Source of the DNA: an uncultured Lentisphaerota bacterium
GTDB lineage: Bacteria; Verrucomicrobiota; Kiritimatiellia; CAIQIC01
Assembly: GCA_903896925.1 (NCBI GenBank)
Contig: CAITZM010000175.1
Location: 62,001 to 126,000 of the forward strand
DNA: 64,000 nt
Direction: 5' to 3'
Shown: in pieces, positions 38,668 through 48,344 of the stretch
How positions within the stretch are numbered: position 1 is the stretch's first letter
How the letters are laid out: each line of letters begins with the position of its first letter
Position numbers and translations under genes: made by a program
Notes under the pieces: generated by a model
Databases searched by the model: none
What the model saw: the letters and a program-made list of their open reading frames with translations, nothing else
What the model was told of the DNA's origin: nothing

Positions 38668-39570
38668 ATGAATTGGCATGTGCGGTTGATGACAGGGCTG
38701 CTTGTCTGGTGCGGAGTGGCGGCTTGGGCCGTGGTCGCGCCGCCGCCAAACTTCACGGGCATCGTGTTGGATGATGACCAGGCGGAATACACCGGCGAAT
38801 GGGGCGACCGCGCCAAGCAAACGCCGCTGGTCGGCAAGGGCTATCACCACGACAACAACAATGAGCGGGGCCAGAAGCGCGCGTGCTTCACGCCGGACAT
38901 TCCGGCGGCGGGCGCCTACGAGGTCCAGCCCGACAGCCTTGCGATCACCGACTGGTACATGGACTCGCACGCGTGCACCACCAACAGCCGCCCGGGCTTC
39001 CGGTATGACGGCAAGCTGATCCTGACGGAGGAGTCGCGCCCGGGCCAGATTCCCTACCGCTCACTGTTGCCGCAGGGCGTGGATAATCTGCTGGTGCCGG
39101 TCTGCCTCTCCGCCACGCACATCGCGTGGGGCGCGGTGCGGCTGGAGCCGGTCTGGATGGAGATCGGCGACGCGGCCGGCTTGGCCGCCGGGCTCGCGAA
39201 GAAATACGGCGTGACGCCCGCCGCGCTGGACGCCGACCTGCTGGTGCGTGCGCTGTGCGAGGCTGGTTTCCTGGTCTCGTTCTTCAACGACAAGCAGCCG
39301 CTGTTGCCCGAACTCCAGTATTTCGGAACGAAAGGGTTCTTCCACGACTACAACGCCCGCCTTGATGAGGTCCTGCGCGCGGCTACCGCCAAGGTCTGGG
39401 CCGAGGGCTTCGCGAAGCTGCGCGCGGGGCGGCTCGATGCCAACGCCTTGGCACAGGCCGTGGCCATCGCCGAACAAGCCGAACCGGCAGCGCAGGGGAC
39501 CTGTCTTACCCGCGGCGCGGTGCTCCGCCAGATGTGGATGGAGTTGAACCCAAAACGAACCAACCCATGA
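38668..39570 (+). CDS. Secreted protein with golvesin/xanthan-lyase-CBD-like domain
   Basis: Signal MNWHVRLMTGLLVWCGVAAWA. 'GIVLDDDQAEYTGEWGDRAKQTPLVGKGYHHDNNNERGQKRACFTPDIPAAGAYEVQ' resembles golvesin C-terminal domains. Confidence 0.6.
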   Translation: MNWHVRLMTGLLVWCGVAAWAVVAPPPNFTGIVLDDDQAEYTGEWGDRAKQTPLVGKGYHHDNNNERGQKRACFTPDIPAAGAYEVQPDSLAITDWYMDSHACTTNSRPGFRYDGKLILTEESRPGQIPYRSLLPQGVDNLLVPVCLSATHIAWGAVRLEPVWMEIGDAAGLAAGLAKKYGVTPAALDADLLVRALCEAGFLVSFFNDKQPLLPELQYFGTKGFFHDYNARLDEVLRAATAKVWAEGFAKLRAGRLDANALAQAVAIAEQAEPAAQGTCLTRGAVLRQMWMELNPKRTNP

Positions 39571-41021
39571 AGAAATTCACCCTAAAACTGATGATGTTGT
39601 TGGCCGTTTTCGCCTGCGGGACCGCGTGGGCGGACACGCTGAAGCCGCGGTATCTGTTTCTCGATCCGGCCCTGTTGCCGGAGATGGACAGGGTCGCGCT
39701 CCACGTCAACCCGCCGCAGCAGCGCGAACTCGTCATCCGCCCTGACCAGCCGTGGGAACAGTTGATGATCACCTTCTATCTCACCATCCGCGAGGAGGGG
39801 GGCACGCTGCGGATGTGGTACACCTGCCGTGACAAGGCCAAGCGGCCCAACGTGGGTTATGCCGAATCGCGCGATGGCATCCACTGGACGAAACCCAGCC
39901 TGGGCCTGGTCGACTACGCGGGCAGCAAGGAGAACAACCTCGTGGGCCTGACCTCGCTCGAGGGCGCGGTGATGGTGGATCCCAACGTACCGGCGCAGGA
40001 GCGCTACACCTATGTGACCCATCAATGGAAGGAAGGCCTGGTCCGGTTTTATTCCCCCGATGGGCTCCACTGGCAGCGCGACAAGACCACCTTGCTGCGC
40101 CTCGGTGCGGACACGCAGAACATCACGTTCTGGGACGAGCGACTCCAGAAATACGTCCTCTATCTGCGCGGCTGGCAGCGGGGCGCGGACAAGAAGCTCT
40201 ATCGCACCGTCGTGCGCACGGAGCTGCCCAACCTGACCACGCCGCTGACGAACGCCCCTTCGCGCACAAGCCTGTTTCCTTGGGGCAAGGACAACATCGC
40301 CGTGATTGGCCACGAGTTCCCGACGGTGTTCACCGCTGACGAAAACGATCCGCCGAACAGCGACGTGTATACCATCGCCGCCCAGCCTTACCCGCTCGAC
40401 AACCGCTGGTATCTCGGCTTCCCTTCGATGTTCCAGCGCGAGCAGCGTATCAGCGACGGCCGGCTGGAGGTGCAGTTCATCGGCAGCCGCGACGGCAGCA
40501 CGTGGCAGCGCTACGACCGCACGCCCTATGTGCCCCTGGGCCTGGCCGGTTCACCGAGCGCGAACATGACCTTCATGGGCGCCGGCCTCATCGTGCGCGG
40601 CGATGAGATCTGGCAGTACGGCACCGGCTATGCCTCGCACCACGGCGACGCGGCCGCGCGCGAGCGCCAGACGGATGGCGTCATCTATCGCTACGTCCAA
40701 CGCGTGGACGGCTTTGTCTCGCTCGATTTCGGGGCGTCGGCGGGCCGGTGCATCACCGCGCCCGTGCCCGTGGCTGGCACACGCCTGCTGCTCAACGTGG
40801 ATACCGGCGCGCTGGGCTGCCTGCGCGTGGCCTTGTTGGACGCCGCGGGGCATCCGCTCGCCGGTTTCAGTGCCGACGATTGCACCGTGTTGCGCACGAA
40901 CTCCACGCATGCCGAGGTGGCGTGGAAGGACCGCGGCGATGTGGCCACGCTCAAGGATCGGGACGTGCGCGTGTCGTTCACCGGTTCGCGCGCCAAGCTC
41001 TACAGCTTCCGCTTCGAATGA
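39567..41021 (+). CDS. Secreted five-bladed beta-propeller protein (GH32/43-like fold)
   Basis: Signal MKKFTLKLMMLLAVFACGTAWA. 'LRMWYTCRDKAKRPNVGYAESRDGIHWTKPSLGLVDYAGSKENNLV', 'YSPDGLHWQRD', 'GSRDGSTWQRY' are propeller-blade motifs. Start overlaps the previous stop (ATGA). Confidence 0.75.
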   Translation: MKKFTLKLMMLLAVFACGTAWADTLKPRYLFLDPALLPEMDRVALHVNPPQQRELVIRPDQPWEQLMITFYLTIREEGGTLRMWYTCRDKAKRPNVGYAESRDGIHWTKPSLGLVDYAGSKENNLVGLTSLEGAVMVDPNVPAQERYTYVTHQWKEGLVRFYSPDGLHWQRDKTTLLRLGADTQNITFWDERLQKYVLYLRGWQRGADKKLYRTVVRTELPNLTTPLTNAPSRTSLFPWGKDNIAVIGHEFPTVFTADENDPPNSDVYTIAAQPYPLDNRWYLGFPSMFQREQRISDGRLEVQFIGSRDGSTWQRYDRTPYVPLGLAGSPSANMTFMGAGLIVRGDEIWQYGTGYASHHGDAAARERQTDGVIYRYVQRVDGFVSLDFGASAGRCITAPVPVAGTRLLLNVDTGALGCLRVALLDAAGHPLAGFSADDCTVLRTNSTHAEVAWKDRGDVATLKDRDVRVSFTGSRAKLYSFRFE

Positions 41022-42478
41022 GGACCATGAGGCTCACCGGTTTCATCCTGTTGCTCGCCTGCTGCGGCCTGGCGCAGGCCGGGGAGGTCGTGCCGCGGCC
41101 CATCGCGTTGCGCGAGCTGCCGCTGCTGTTCGCCGACGATGGCGGCATCGCCATGCGCACCAACGTCACGCGTGCACTGCATCCGGCGCGCACGCGCAGT
41201 GCGCCCGTGCTCGAGGCCGACCAGCCGTGGGAAGCGTCGCGCGTCTACGTCTATGGTTCGGTCTATTTCGACGAGGCCACGCACCAGCTCCGTCTCTGGT
41301 ACATGAGCCGCGCGCAAGCGTTCAAGGGCGACGCCGTGCTCTACGCCACGAGCGCCGATGGCGTACACTGGCTCAAGCCCGCGCTCGGCCTGCACGCGTT
41401 CGCGGGCACGCAGACGAACAACATCGTCTTCGGCATCCACAGCCCCAGCGTGCTGCTCGACAGGCGCGAGCCGGACCCGGCGAAACGCTACAAGCTGCTC
41501 GGCTCGGGGACGGGCGGCTATCACGCCGCTTTTTCTGCCGATGGCTTGCACTGGACGCGCTACGCAAGCAATCCCGTGCTGAAATTTGGCGACACCATCA
41601 CGCTGGCGCAGGATCCCGCGACCGGCGAGTACCTGGCCTACCACAAGCGACCCGCCACGGTGCGCGGGTTTGGGCGCCGCGTCGTGTGGCTGGCGCGCAG
41701 CCGCGACTTCCAGACCTGGACGGAGCCGGAACTGGTCTTCGCACCCGACGCCGCCGATGACGCGTGGGCCGCCGCACCGCAGCAGCGCACGGAGGTGTAC
41801 AACATGTCCGTCTTCCCGCACGCCGCCGGCTTCATCGGACTGCCGACGATGTTCCGCGTCACCGCCGCGCGGCGGCCGAAGGCCGGACTTACGCCCGGCC
41901 AGAGCCCCGACGATGGCCCGATCGAGGTCCAACTCGCCACCAGCCCCGACGGCCGCGCGTGGCAGCGCACCGAGCCGCGGCTGAACATGATCGGGTGCGG
42001 AGCGCCCGGTACGTTCGATGGCGGTGCGATCCTTGGCGTCTCCAGCACCTCCGTGGATGTCGGCGACGAAACGTGGGTCTATTACACCGCGCTGACCACG
42101 ACCCACGGCGGCGCGCTGCCGGCCAAACGCCTCTCGATCGGTCGCGCCGAGTGGCGACGCCACGGCTTCGTCTCGCTCGATGCAGGTGCCGCCGTGGGAC
42201 GCATCGAGACCAAACCTGTGCATTGTGGCGCGGCGGCGCTGATCCTCAACGCCGATGCCAGCCGGGGACAAGTGCGTGTGGCGCTGCTCGAAGCGGATGG
42301 TCGGCCCATGCCCGGTTGCAGCCTGGCCGACTGCACGCCTCTGACGGCCGATGCGACGCGCTGGGTCGTCCGCTGGCAAAACGCCGCCAACGTTCCCACC
42401 AATCGGCCCGTCCGTGTCGTCGTGGAACTGACCAACGCCCGGCTCTTCAGCCTTGCCAGCGATACGCCGCGTCCTTAA
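41018..42478 (+). CDS. Secreted five-bladed beta-propeller protein, paralog of the preceding gene
   Basis: 'LRLWYMSRAQAFKGDAVLYATSADGVHWLKPALGLHAFAGTQTNNIV' aligns with the upstream gene. Signal MRTMRLTGFILLLACCGLAQA. ATGA overlap with the previous stop. Confidence 0.78.
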   Translation: MRTMRLTGFILLLACCGLAQAGEVVPRPIALRELPLLFADDGGIAMRTNVTRALHPARTRSAPVLEADQPWEASRVYVYGSVYFDEATHQLRLWYMSRAQAFKGDAVLYATSADGVHWLKPALGLHAFAGTQTNNIVFGIHSPSVLLDRREPDPAKRYKLLGSGTGGYHAAFSADGLHWTRYASNPVLKFGDTITLAQDPATGEYLAYHKRPATVRGFGRRVVWLARSRDFQTWTEPELVFAPDAADDAWAAAPQQRTEVYNMSVFPHAAGFIGLPTMFRVTAARRPKAGLTPGQSPDDGPIEVQLATSPDGRAWQRTEPRLNMIGCGAPGTFDGGAILGVSSTSVDVGDETWVYYTALTTTHGGALPAKRLSIGRAEWRRHGFVSLDAGAAVGRIETKPVHCGAAALILNADASRGQVRVALLEADGRPMPGCSLADCTPLTADATRWVVRWQNAANVPTNRPVRVVVELTNARLFSLASDTPRP

Positions 42479-42519
42479 GCCATTGCGTTGAGAATGCCTT
42501 TTCGCGAGGCATCGTCTTT

Positions 42520-42590
42520 GTGGGTGGGGTTTCCAGCCCCGCGCTCATGGCCGTGTGGTTCTATTTCGCGGGGCTGGAAGCCCCGCCCAC
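42520..42590. repeat. Intergenic inverted repeat (24-nt arms, 23-nt spacer)
   Basis: GTGGGTGGGGTTTCCAGCCCCGCG (42520-42543) versus CGCGGGGCTGGAAGCCCCGCCCAC (42567-42590), 22/24 complementary. Confidence 0.85.
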
Positions 42591-42609
42591 ACAGGTCGAT
42601 TTTCTGTTG

Positions 42610-42660
42610 CTGTAGCGGCGACCTGGGGTCGCCGACGGCGGTCGCAGAACGCAGCTACAG
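42610..42660. repeat. Palindromic intergenic element, CTGTAGC...GCTACAG family
   Basis: CTGTAGC (42610-42616) / GCTACAG (42654-42660), with inner perfect 7-bp stem GGCGACC-TGG-GGTCGCC (42617-42633). Confidence 0.75.
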
Positions 42661-42727
42661 AAGATGCTGTTCCTGTTTTCCCGATTTCCTCATTCATTTC
42701 TCCGCGAGCCCCCGCTACACTGCGGTC

Positions 42728-43864
42728 ATGAATTCAATCATGCGGGTGTGGGCAGGGCTGCTCATGGCGGCTGGGGCGGCGCGGGCGGCGGAACTTCCGG
42801 TGGTGGACCTGTCGGGCGATGAGTCGCGGCGCGTGGTCATCGCGCAGGGCACCGACAAGATCTATCAGGGGCATCCGACGACGCTGCTGCTGCCGGATGG
42901 CAAAACCCTTTTCGCCGTGTGGACGCTCGGCCACGGCGGCTCGTCCGGCCCGATGGCACGGAGCGACGATGGCGGCAAGACCTGGACGCGGATGGACGAC
43001 CAACTGCCGGCCGGCTTCAAGTCGCACCATAACTGCCCCAGCATCTATCGCCTGCTGGATCCGCAGGGCAAGGCGCGGCTGTGGGTCTTCTCGGCGTGGC
43101 GCGGCACGCGCGGCGGGCCGGATGCGATGCCCAGCATCATGAGCGAGGATGACGGCAAGACGTGGAAGGAAATGCCGCCGCTCGGCGAAAAATTCAAATG
43201 CGTGATGACCTTCAGCAGCATCGTGAGGCTCAAGGATGGCTCCTACCTCGGCCTCTATCACCGCGGCCCCGGCGGGGCCGACAAGGCGCCGCTGGGCGTG
43301 CTCCAGACGATCACGAAGGACGGCGGCTTCACCTGGTCGGAGCCGCGCACGGTCGCGAAAGTTGCCGGCAAGAATCTGTGCGAGCCGTTTGTCTTCCGCG
43401 CACCCGAGGGCGGCGAGCTGTGCGCCCTGCTGCGCGAGAACACGCACAAAGGTTGCAGCATGCTGATGTTCAGCCGCGATGAGGGCGCCACGTGGAGCGA
43501 GCCCAAGGACACGCCGTGGGGCCTGACCGGCGACCGCCACATGGGCGTGCAGACGAAGGACGGCCGGCTCGTGGTCGCCTTCCGCGACCAGGCGCCGGGC
43601 AGCGCCACCAAGGGCCACTTCGTCGCGTGGGTCGGCACCTACGACGACATCAAGCTGGGCAAACCCGGCCAATATCGCATCAAGCTGCTCCACAGCTACG
43701 CCGCCGGCGATTGCGGCTATCCGGGACTGGAACTGCTGCCCGATGGCACGCTGGTCGCCACCACCTACATCAAGTACCGCCCCGGCGCCGAGAAGCAATC
43801 GGATGTGAGCACGCGCTTCACGCTGGCCGAGACCGACCGGCTCGCCGCCGTCAGCCAGAAATAA
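42728..43864 (+). CDS. Secreted sialidase-family (BNR/Asp-box) protein
   Basis: Four Asp boxes: [32 protein letters not shown]. Signal [20 protein letters not shown]. Confidence 0.85.
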   Translation: MNSIMRVWAGLLMAAGAARAAELPVVDLSGDESRRVVIAQGTDKIYQGHPTTLLLPDGKTLFAVWTLGHGGSSGPMARSDDGGKTWTRMDDQLPAGFKSHHNCPSIYRLLDPQGKARLWVFSAWRGTRGGPDAMPSIMSEDDGKTWKEMPPLGEKFKCVMTFSSIVRLKDGSYLGLYHRGPGGADKAPLGVLQTITKDGGFTWSEPRTVAKVAGKNLCEPFVFRAPEGGELCALLRENTHKGCSMLMFSRDEGATWSEPKDTPWGLTGDRHMGVQTKDGRLVVAFRDQAPGSATKGHFVAWVGTYDDIKLGKPGQYRIKLLHSYAAGDCGYPGLELLPDGTLVATTYIKYRPGAEKQSDVSTRFTLAETDRLAAVSQK

Positions 43865-44151
43865 AGCTCCACACCCTGCGCAGGGCGAACCAGGGAACGC
43901 TGCCATGAAGGCATTGCTGGTGCCCTGTTCATTGCGGAGATGTGCGTCATGGAACGGCGGTCGGGCTTGTCCTGTGCCCGTTTAGGCCCGGGTCCGTTTG
44001 CTTCGGGTTGCGGCGTGCGTGGCGTGGACCGGAACGCGGGCGCGCTTTTCGCGTCCGTCCGGTGGCGTGCGTAATATATATTCATCAATAACCTTCTTGT
44101 CTTATTGGCGCTTTTTCAAAGTGTCGTTTTTTGCACGAAGCGGTACGAACC

Positions 44152-44181
44152 TTGACAAGTGTTTTGTGAATCGGTAAGGAT
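44152..44181 (+). promoter_or_regulatory. Possible sigma70-like promoter upstream of the hdr/mvh operon
   Basis: Perfect TTGACA at 44152-44157; weak -10 candidate TAAGGAT at 44175 (17-bp spacing); AT-richer than surroundings. The weak -10 makes this tentative. Confidence 0.3.
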
Positions 44182-44252
44182 GTGATGAGATAAGAAACAA
44201 CTTGGCAGTTAGCCCTTTAGCTGCCCACCGAACGTTTCACCAAGGTAGGGTC

Positions 44253-44891
44253 ATGAAAATTGAACGGACCATCAAGTATGAGGCGGACCGGGTCAAGGGT
44301 TTCGGCGACGAGGTCAGCAGCGTACCCGGCTGCGAGAAGTTGCAAGCCTGTATCCAGTGCGGCACGTGCTCCGGCGTGTGCCCGCTGAGCATCTACATGG
44401 ATTACTCCCCGCGCCAGGTGATGGCCATGGTGCGGTCGGATTTCAAAAACGAGGTACTCACGAGCCACACCGTCTGGCTGTGTGCATCATGTTATCAGTG
44501 TACGGTGGATTGCCCGCGCGAGATCCGCATCACCGATATCATGTATGAGCTCAAGCAGCGTGCGCTCCAGGAGGGCATCTATCCGAAGAAGTTCTCCATC
44601 CCCGTGCTCGCCAAGGAATTCTACAAGATGGTCTACCGCTACGGCCGCGTCAGCGAGAACCTCCTGGCCATGACGATGTTCCTGAAGTCGAGCCCGCTGG
44701 AGGCGCTGAAGATGTGGCGGCTCGGGCTGGGCCTGATCCTGCGCGGCCGCTTCCCGCTCACGCTGGAGAAGATCAAGCGCCGCGACGAACTCGGCCGCAT
44801 GATGAAGGTGGTGGACCAGGTGAAGATCAACAAGCTGCATGATGAACTGAAACAGGCACGCCAACATGTGGCGGCCAGGAGCCAGGCATGA
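44253..44891 (+). CDS. hdrC: CoB-CoM heterodisulfide reductase-like subunit C (HdrC)
   Basis: Two [4Fe-4S] motifs, CIQCGTCSGVCPLS and CASCYQCTVDCPREI; adjacent to hdrB and hdrA. Confidence 0.9.
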   Translation: MKIERTIKYEADRVKGFGDEVSSVPGCEKLQACIQCGTCSGVCPLSIYMDYSPRQVMAMVRSDFKNEVLTSHTVWLCASCYQCTVDCPREIRITDIMYELKQRALQEGIYPKKFSIPVLAKEFYKMVYRYGRVSENLLAMTMFLKSSPLEALKMWRLGLGLILRGRFPLTLEKIKRRDELGRMMKVVDQVKINKLHDELKQARQHVAARSQA

Positions 44892-45775
44892 CCACGAAAT
44901 ATTCCTATTTCCCGGGGTGCTCGCTCAAGGGCATCGGCCGCGCCTACGAGGAGAGCCTGTTGCCGGTCCTGCGCGCATTGGACGTGGAGTTGGAGGAACT
45001 GGAGGACTGGAACTGCTGCGGCGCGACGGCCTACATGGCGATTGACGAGGTCAAGGCCTGTGTGCTTGCCTCGCGCAACCTGGCGATGGCAGAGAAGCTG
45101 GGCCACAAGGAGCTGGTCGCGCCGTGCAGCGCCTGTTATCTGGTGTTGAACAAGACGAAGCACTACCTGCAGGATTCGCCCGCCGTGCGCGGCGTCATCG
45201 AAAAGGCGCTGGCCGAGGTCAACATGACCTACAGCGGCAACACGCCGGTGCGGCATCCGCTGGATGTGATGATCCATAGCATCGGCCTCGACGCGATCAA
45301 ACAGCGCGTCAAGCGCCCCTTGACCGGGCTGAAAGTGGCGCCCTACTACGGCTGCCAGATCGTGCGGCCCTATTCAACCTTCGATGACCAGTATAACCCG
45401 ACGACGATGGACCGGCTGCTGGAGGCGATCGGCTGTACGATCGTGCATTTCCCGCTCAAGACCCGCTGCTGCGGCGCGAGCCTGACGGGCACGTTGCCCG
45501 AACCGGGACTGCTGTGCGCCCGGGACATTCTCGCGGAAGCCATCACGCGGGGCGCCGACCTGATCGCCACCGTCTGTCCGCTGTGCCAGTTCAACCTGGA
45601 CGGCTATCACGACAAGATCGCCAAGAAGTGGGGGCCGCACCGGATCCCGACGGTCTATTTTACGCAGTTGATGGGCCTGGCCTTCGGGCTGGGCGAACGC
45701 GAGTTGGGCCTGCACCGGGGGTTCGTTCCGATGCAGCCGCTGCCGGCTCCCGTGCCGGTCGGGGTGGGGGTGTGA
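44888..45775 (+). CDS. hdrB: Heterodisulfide reductase-like subunit B (HdrB), two CCG domains
   Basis: 'YFPGCSLKG', 'WNCCGATAY...APCSACYLVL' and 'TRCCGASLTG...CPLCQFNLD' are paired CCG cysteine motifs. ATGA overlap with hdrC. Confidence 0.92.
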   Translation: MTTKYSYFPGCSLKGIGRAYEESLLPVLRALDVELEELEDWNCCGATAYMAIDEVKACVLASRNLAMAEKLGHKELVAPCSACYLVLNKTKHYLQDSPAVRGVIEKALAEVNMTYSGNTPVRHPLDVMIHSIGLDAIKQRVKRPLTGLKVAPYYGCQIVRPYSTFDDQYNPTTMDRLLEAIGCTIVHFPLKTRCCGASLTGTLPEPGLLCARDILAEAITRGADLIATVCPLCQFNLDGYHDKIAKKWGPHRIPTVYFTQLMGLAFGLGERELGLHRGFVPMQPLPAPVPVGVGV

Positions 45776-45811
45776 GGCGCAACGCGGGACTTTCCCGGTG
45801 GAGCAAAGCAC

Positions 45812-47824
45812 ATGGATAAGCCAAGCAAGCAAACGGTTCGCATAGGATTTTATATCTGCCACTGCGGCTCGAACATTGCCGCCATGGTGGATTGTCCGGC
45901 CGTGGCCCGGTTTGTCGGGACCCTGCCGCACGTCGTGCTCTCGCGCGACTACAAGTACATGTGTTCCGACCCCGGTCAGGAGCTGATCCAGAAGGACATC
46001 TCCGAGCACCAGCTCAACCGCGTGGTGGTGGCCTCGTGCTCGCCGCTGTTGCACGAGCACACGTTCCGCGGCGCCGTCGAGGCCGGCGGGCTGAACCCGT
46101 TCTTCTTCCACATGGTCAACATCCGCGAACACGACTCGTGGGTGCATACCGATCCGGCCGAGGCCACCGCGAAGGCCAAGGAGCTGGCGCACGCCGCGAT
46201 CATGCGCGTGGCCATGCACAAGGCCTTGGAAGTGAAAAAAGTCCCGGTCCATCCGGACGTGCTCGTCGTCGGCGGCGGCATTGCGGGCATCCACGCGGCG
46301 CTGACGCTGGCGAACGCTGGCAAGAAGGTCTTCCTCGTCGAGCGCGAGCCGTCCATCGGCGGCCACATGGCCCAGTTCGACAAGACGTTCCCGACGCTCG
46401 ACTGCGCGGCGTGCATCCTGACGCCGAAGATGTCGGCCGTCGGCACGCACCCGAACATCACGCTGCTCTCCTACTCCGAGGTCACCAAGCTCGACGGCTA
46501 CGTGGGCAACTACACGGCGACCGTGAAGCGCAAACCCCGCTACATCAGCGAGGACAAGTGCACCGGCTGCCAGGAGTGCATCGCGAACTGTGTTTACAAG
46601 GAGCCGAAGTTCCCCGACGAGTTCAACGAGGGGCTCGGCAAGCGCAAGCCGGTCTACATCCCGTTCCCGCAGGCCACCCCGCAGGTGGTCGTGATCGACC
46701 CGCAGACCTGCCTGAACTTCCGCAACGGCGAGCTGACGGGCAAGTGCAAGAAGTCCTGCGTCGCCGCGTGCGGGGACAAGGAGGCGATCGATTTCAGCCA
46801 GACGGAAACCTTCCAGGAACTGAAAGTCGGCACGGTCATCGTCACGACCGGCTTCCAGGCCTTTGACGCGAAGCGCATGCCGCAGTACGGCTACGGGAAA
46901 TTCCCGAACGTGTACACCGCGCTCGAGATCGAGCGGCTGGTCAACACGTCCGGCCCGACCGCCGGCCACGTCGTCCTGCGCGACGGGAAGACGGAGCCCA
47001 GGAGCATCGGCATCATCCACTGCGTCGGCAGCCGCGACAAGAAGACCAACCGCTGGTGCTCGCGCGTGTGCTGCATGTTCTCGCTGAAGCTCGCGCATCT
47101 CCTCAAGGAGCACACCGGCGCCGAAGTCTATAATTTCTACATCGACATGCGCGCGCCGGGCAAGGGCTACGAGGAATTCTACGACAAGCTGCTTGAGGAG
47201 GGCGTGCACTTCATCCGCGGGCGCGTCGGCGAGGTCACGGACTGGGCCCGGACGCCGGACGAGGAGGGCAAGCTGGTCATCCGCGTCGAGGATACGCTCG
47301 CCGGCTACGTGCGGCGCATCCCCTTCGACATGGTCGTGCTCGCCACCGGTCTCGAGCCCCACGCCGATGCGCAGGACGTGCGCCGGATGCTTAACATGAG
47401 CTGCGGGTCGGAAGGCTTCTTCCTCGAGCGCCACCCGAAACTGGCGCCGGTCAGCACCTTCACCGAGGGCATCTTCCTCGCCGGCTGCTGCCAGGGTCCG
47501 CGCGACATCCCCGACACCGTCGCCCAGGCCGGCGCCGCCGCCGCCGAGGCGCTCGCCCTGATCGACAAGGGCTTCATCGAGCAGGAGCCGAACACCGCCT
47601 TCATCCTCGAGGACGAGTGCTGCGGCTGCAAGTCCTGCATCCCGCTGTGCCCCTATACCGCGATCACGTTCGACGCCGCCAATAAGAAGGCCGTGATCAA
47701 CGAGGCGCTCTGCAAGGGCTGCGGCACCTGTGTCGCCGCGTGCCCGTCCGGCACGATCGTTCAGAACCTGTTCGACGACGAGGAAATCTTCAGCGAAATC
47801 GAGGGAGTGCTCGCCCATGAGTAA
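45812..47824 (+). CDS. hdrA: Heterodisulfide reductase-like subunit A (HdrA), FAD and multiple [4Fe-4S]
   Basis: FAD motif 'VLVVGGGIAGIHAALTLANAGKKVFLVEREPSIGGHMAQFDKTFPTLDCAACILTPKM'; ferredoxin motifs CTGCQECIANC, CCGCKSCIPLCPY, CKGCGTCVAACPSG. Confidence 0.95.
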   Translation: MDKPSKQTVRIGFYICHCGSNIAAMVDCPAVARFVGTLPHVVLSRDYKYMCSDPGQELIQKDISEHQLNRVVVASCSPLLHEHTFRGAVEAGGLNPFFFHMVNIREHDSWVHTDPAEATAKAKELAHAAIMRVAMHKALEVKKVPVHPDVLVVGGGIAGIHAALTLANAGKKVFLVEREPSIGGHMAQFDKTFPTLDCAACILTPKMSAVGTHPNITLLSYSEVTKLDGYVGNYTATVKRKPRYISEDKCTGCQECIANCVYKEPKFPDEFNEGLGKRKPVYIPFPQATPQVVVIDPQTCLNFRNGELTGKCKKSCVAACGDKEAIDFSQTETFQELKVGTVIVTTGFQAFDAKRMPQYGYGKFPNVYTALEIERLVNTSGPTAGHVVLRDGKTEPRSIGIIHCVGSRDKKTNRWCSRVCCMFSLKLAHLLKEHTGAEVYNFYIDMRAPGKGYEEFYDKLLEEGVHFIRGRVGEVTDWARTPDEEGKLVIRVEDTLAGYVRRIPFDMVVLATGLEPHADAQDVRRMLNMSCGSEGFFLERHPKLAPVSTFTEGIFLAGCCQGPRDIPDTVAQAGAAAAEALALIDKGFIEQEPNTAFILEDECCGCKSCIPLCPYTAITFDAANKKAVINEALCKGCGTCVAACPSGTIVQNLFDDEEIFSEIEGVLAHE

Positions 47825-48344
47825 CGAATGGCAACCGCGCATCGTTGCGTTTTTCTGCAACTGGTGCACCTACACCGCGGCGGACCTGGCCGGCGTCTCG
47901 CGCCTGAAGTACGCCTCCAACACGCGCGTCATCCGGCTGATGTGCTCCGGCCGCGTGGACCCGCAGTTCATCCTCGACGCGCTCGCCAAGGGCGCCGACG
48001 CCGTCCTCATCGGCGGCTGCCATCCCTTCGACTGCCACTATGCCGAGGGGAACTACAAGTGCCTGCGCCGGTTCCAGCTGCTCAAGCGCATGCTGATGGA
48101 CATGGGCATCGAGGCCGGGCGCTTGCGGCTGGAGTGGATCTCCGCCGCCGAGGGCGAGAAGGTCAAGCGCGTGATCAACGAACTGACCGAGACCGTCCGC
48201 CAGCTCGGCCCGCTCGGCATCCCGCAGCAGTTCGCCGAATGGGACAAGGAAATGGAACAGTTCGCCGCCCACGTGGAGGCGGGTGAGGCGTTGAAGACGC
48301 CCTGCGCCGAACATGCCCCGACCCAGGAGCCCGCTCATGTCTAA
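47817..48344 (+). CDS. mvhD: MvhD-like iron-sulfur subunit (F420-non-reducing hydrogenase delta)
   Basis: 'VAFFCNWCTYTAADLAGVSRLKYASNTRVIRLMCSGRVDPQFILDALAKGADAVLIGGCHPFDCHY' is typical of MvhD. 8-bp overlap with hdrA. Confidence 0.92.
   Translation: MSNEWQPRIVAFFCNWCTYTAADLAGVSRLKYASNTRVIRLMCSGRVDPQFILDALAKGADAVLIGGCHPFDCHYAEGNYKCLRRFQLLKRMLMDMGIEAGRLRLEWISAAEGEKVKRVINELTETVRQLGPLGIPQQFAEWDKEMEQFAAHVEAGEALKTPCAEHAPTQEPAHV

Noticed and set aside
44200-44235. GGCAG...CTGCC hairpin upstream of hdrC as a possible riboswitch
   Set aside because: Only a 5-bp stem without further conserved structure; insufficient support.
45374-47869. 831-aa minus-strand ORF opposite hdrA
   Set aside because: Shadow ORF; hdrA motifs on the plus strand are unambiguous.
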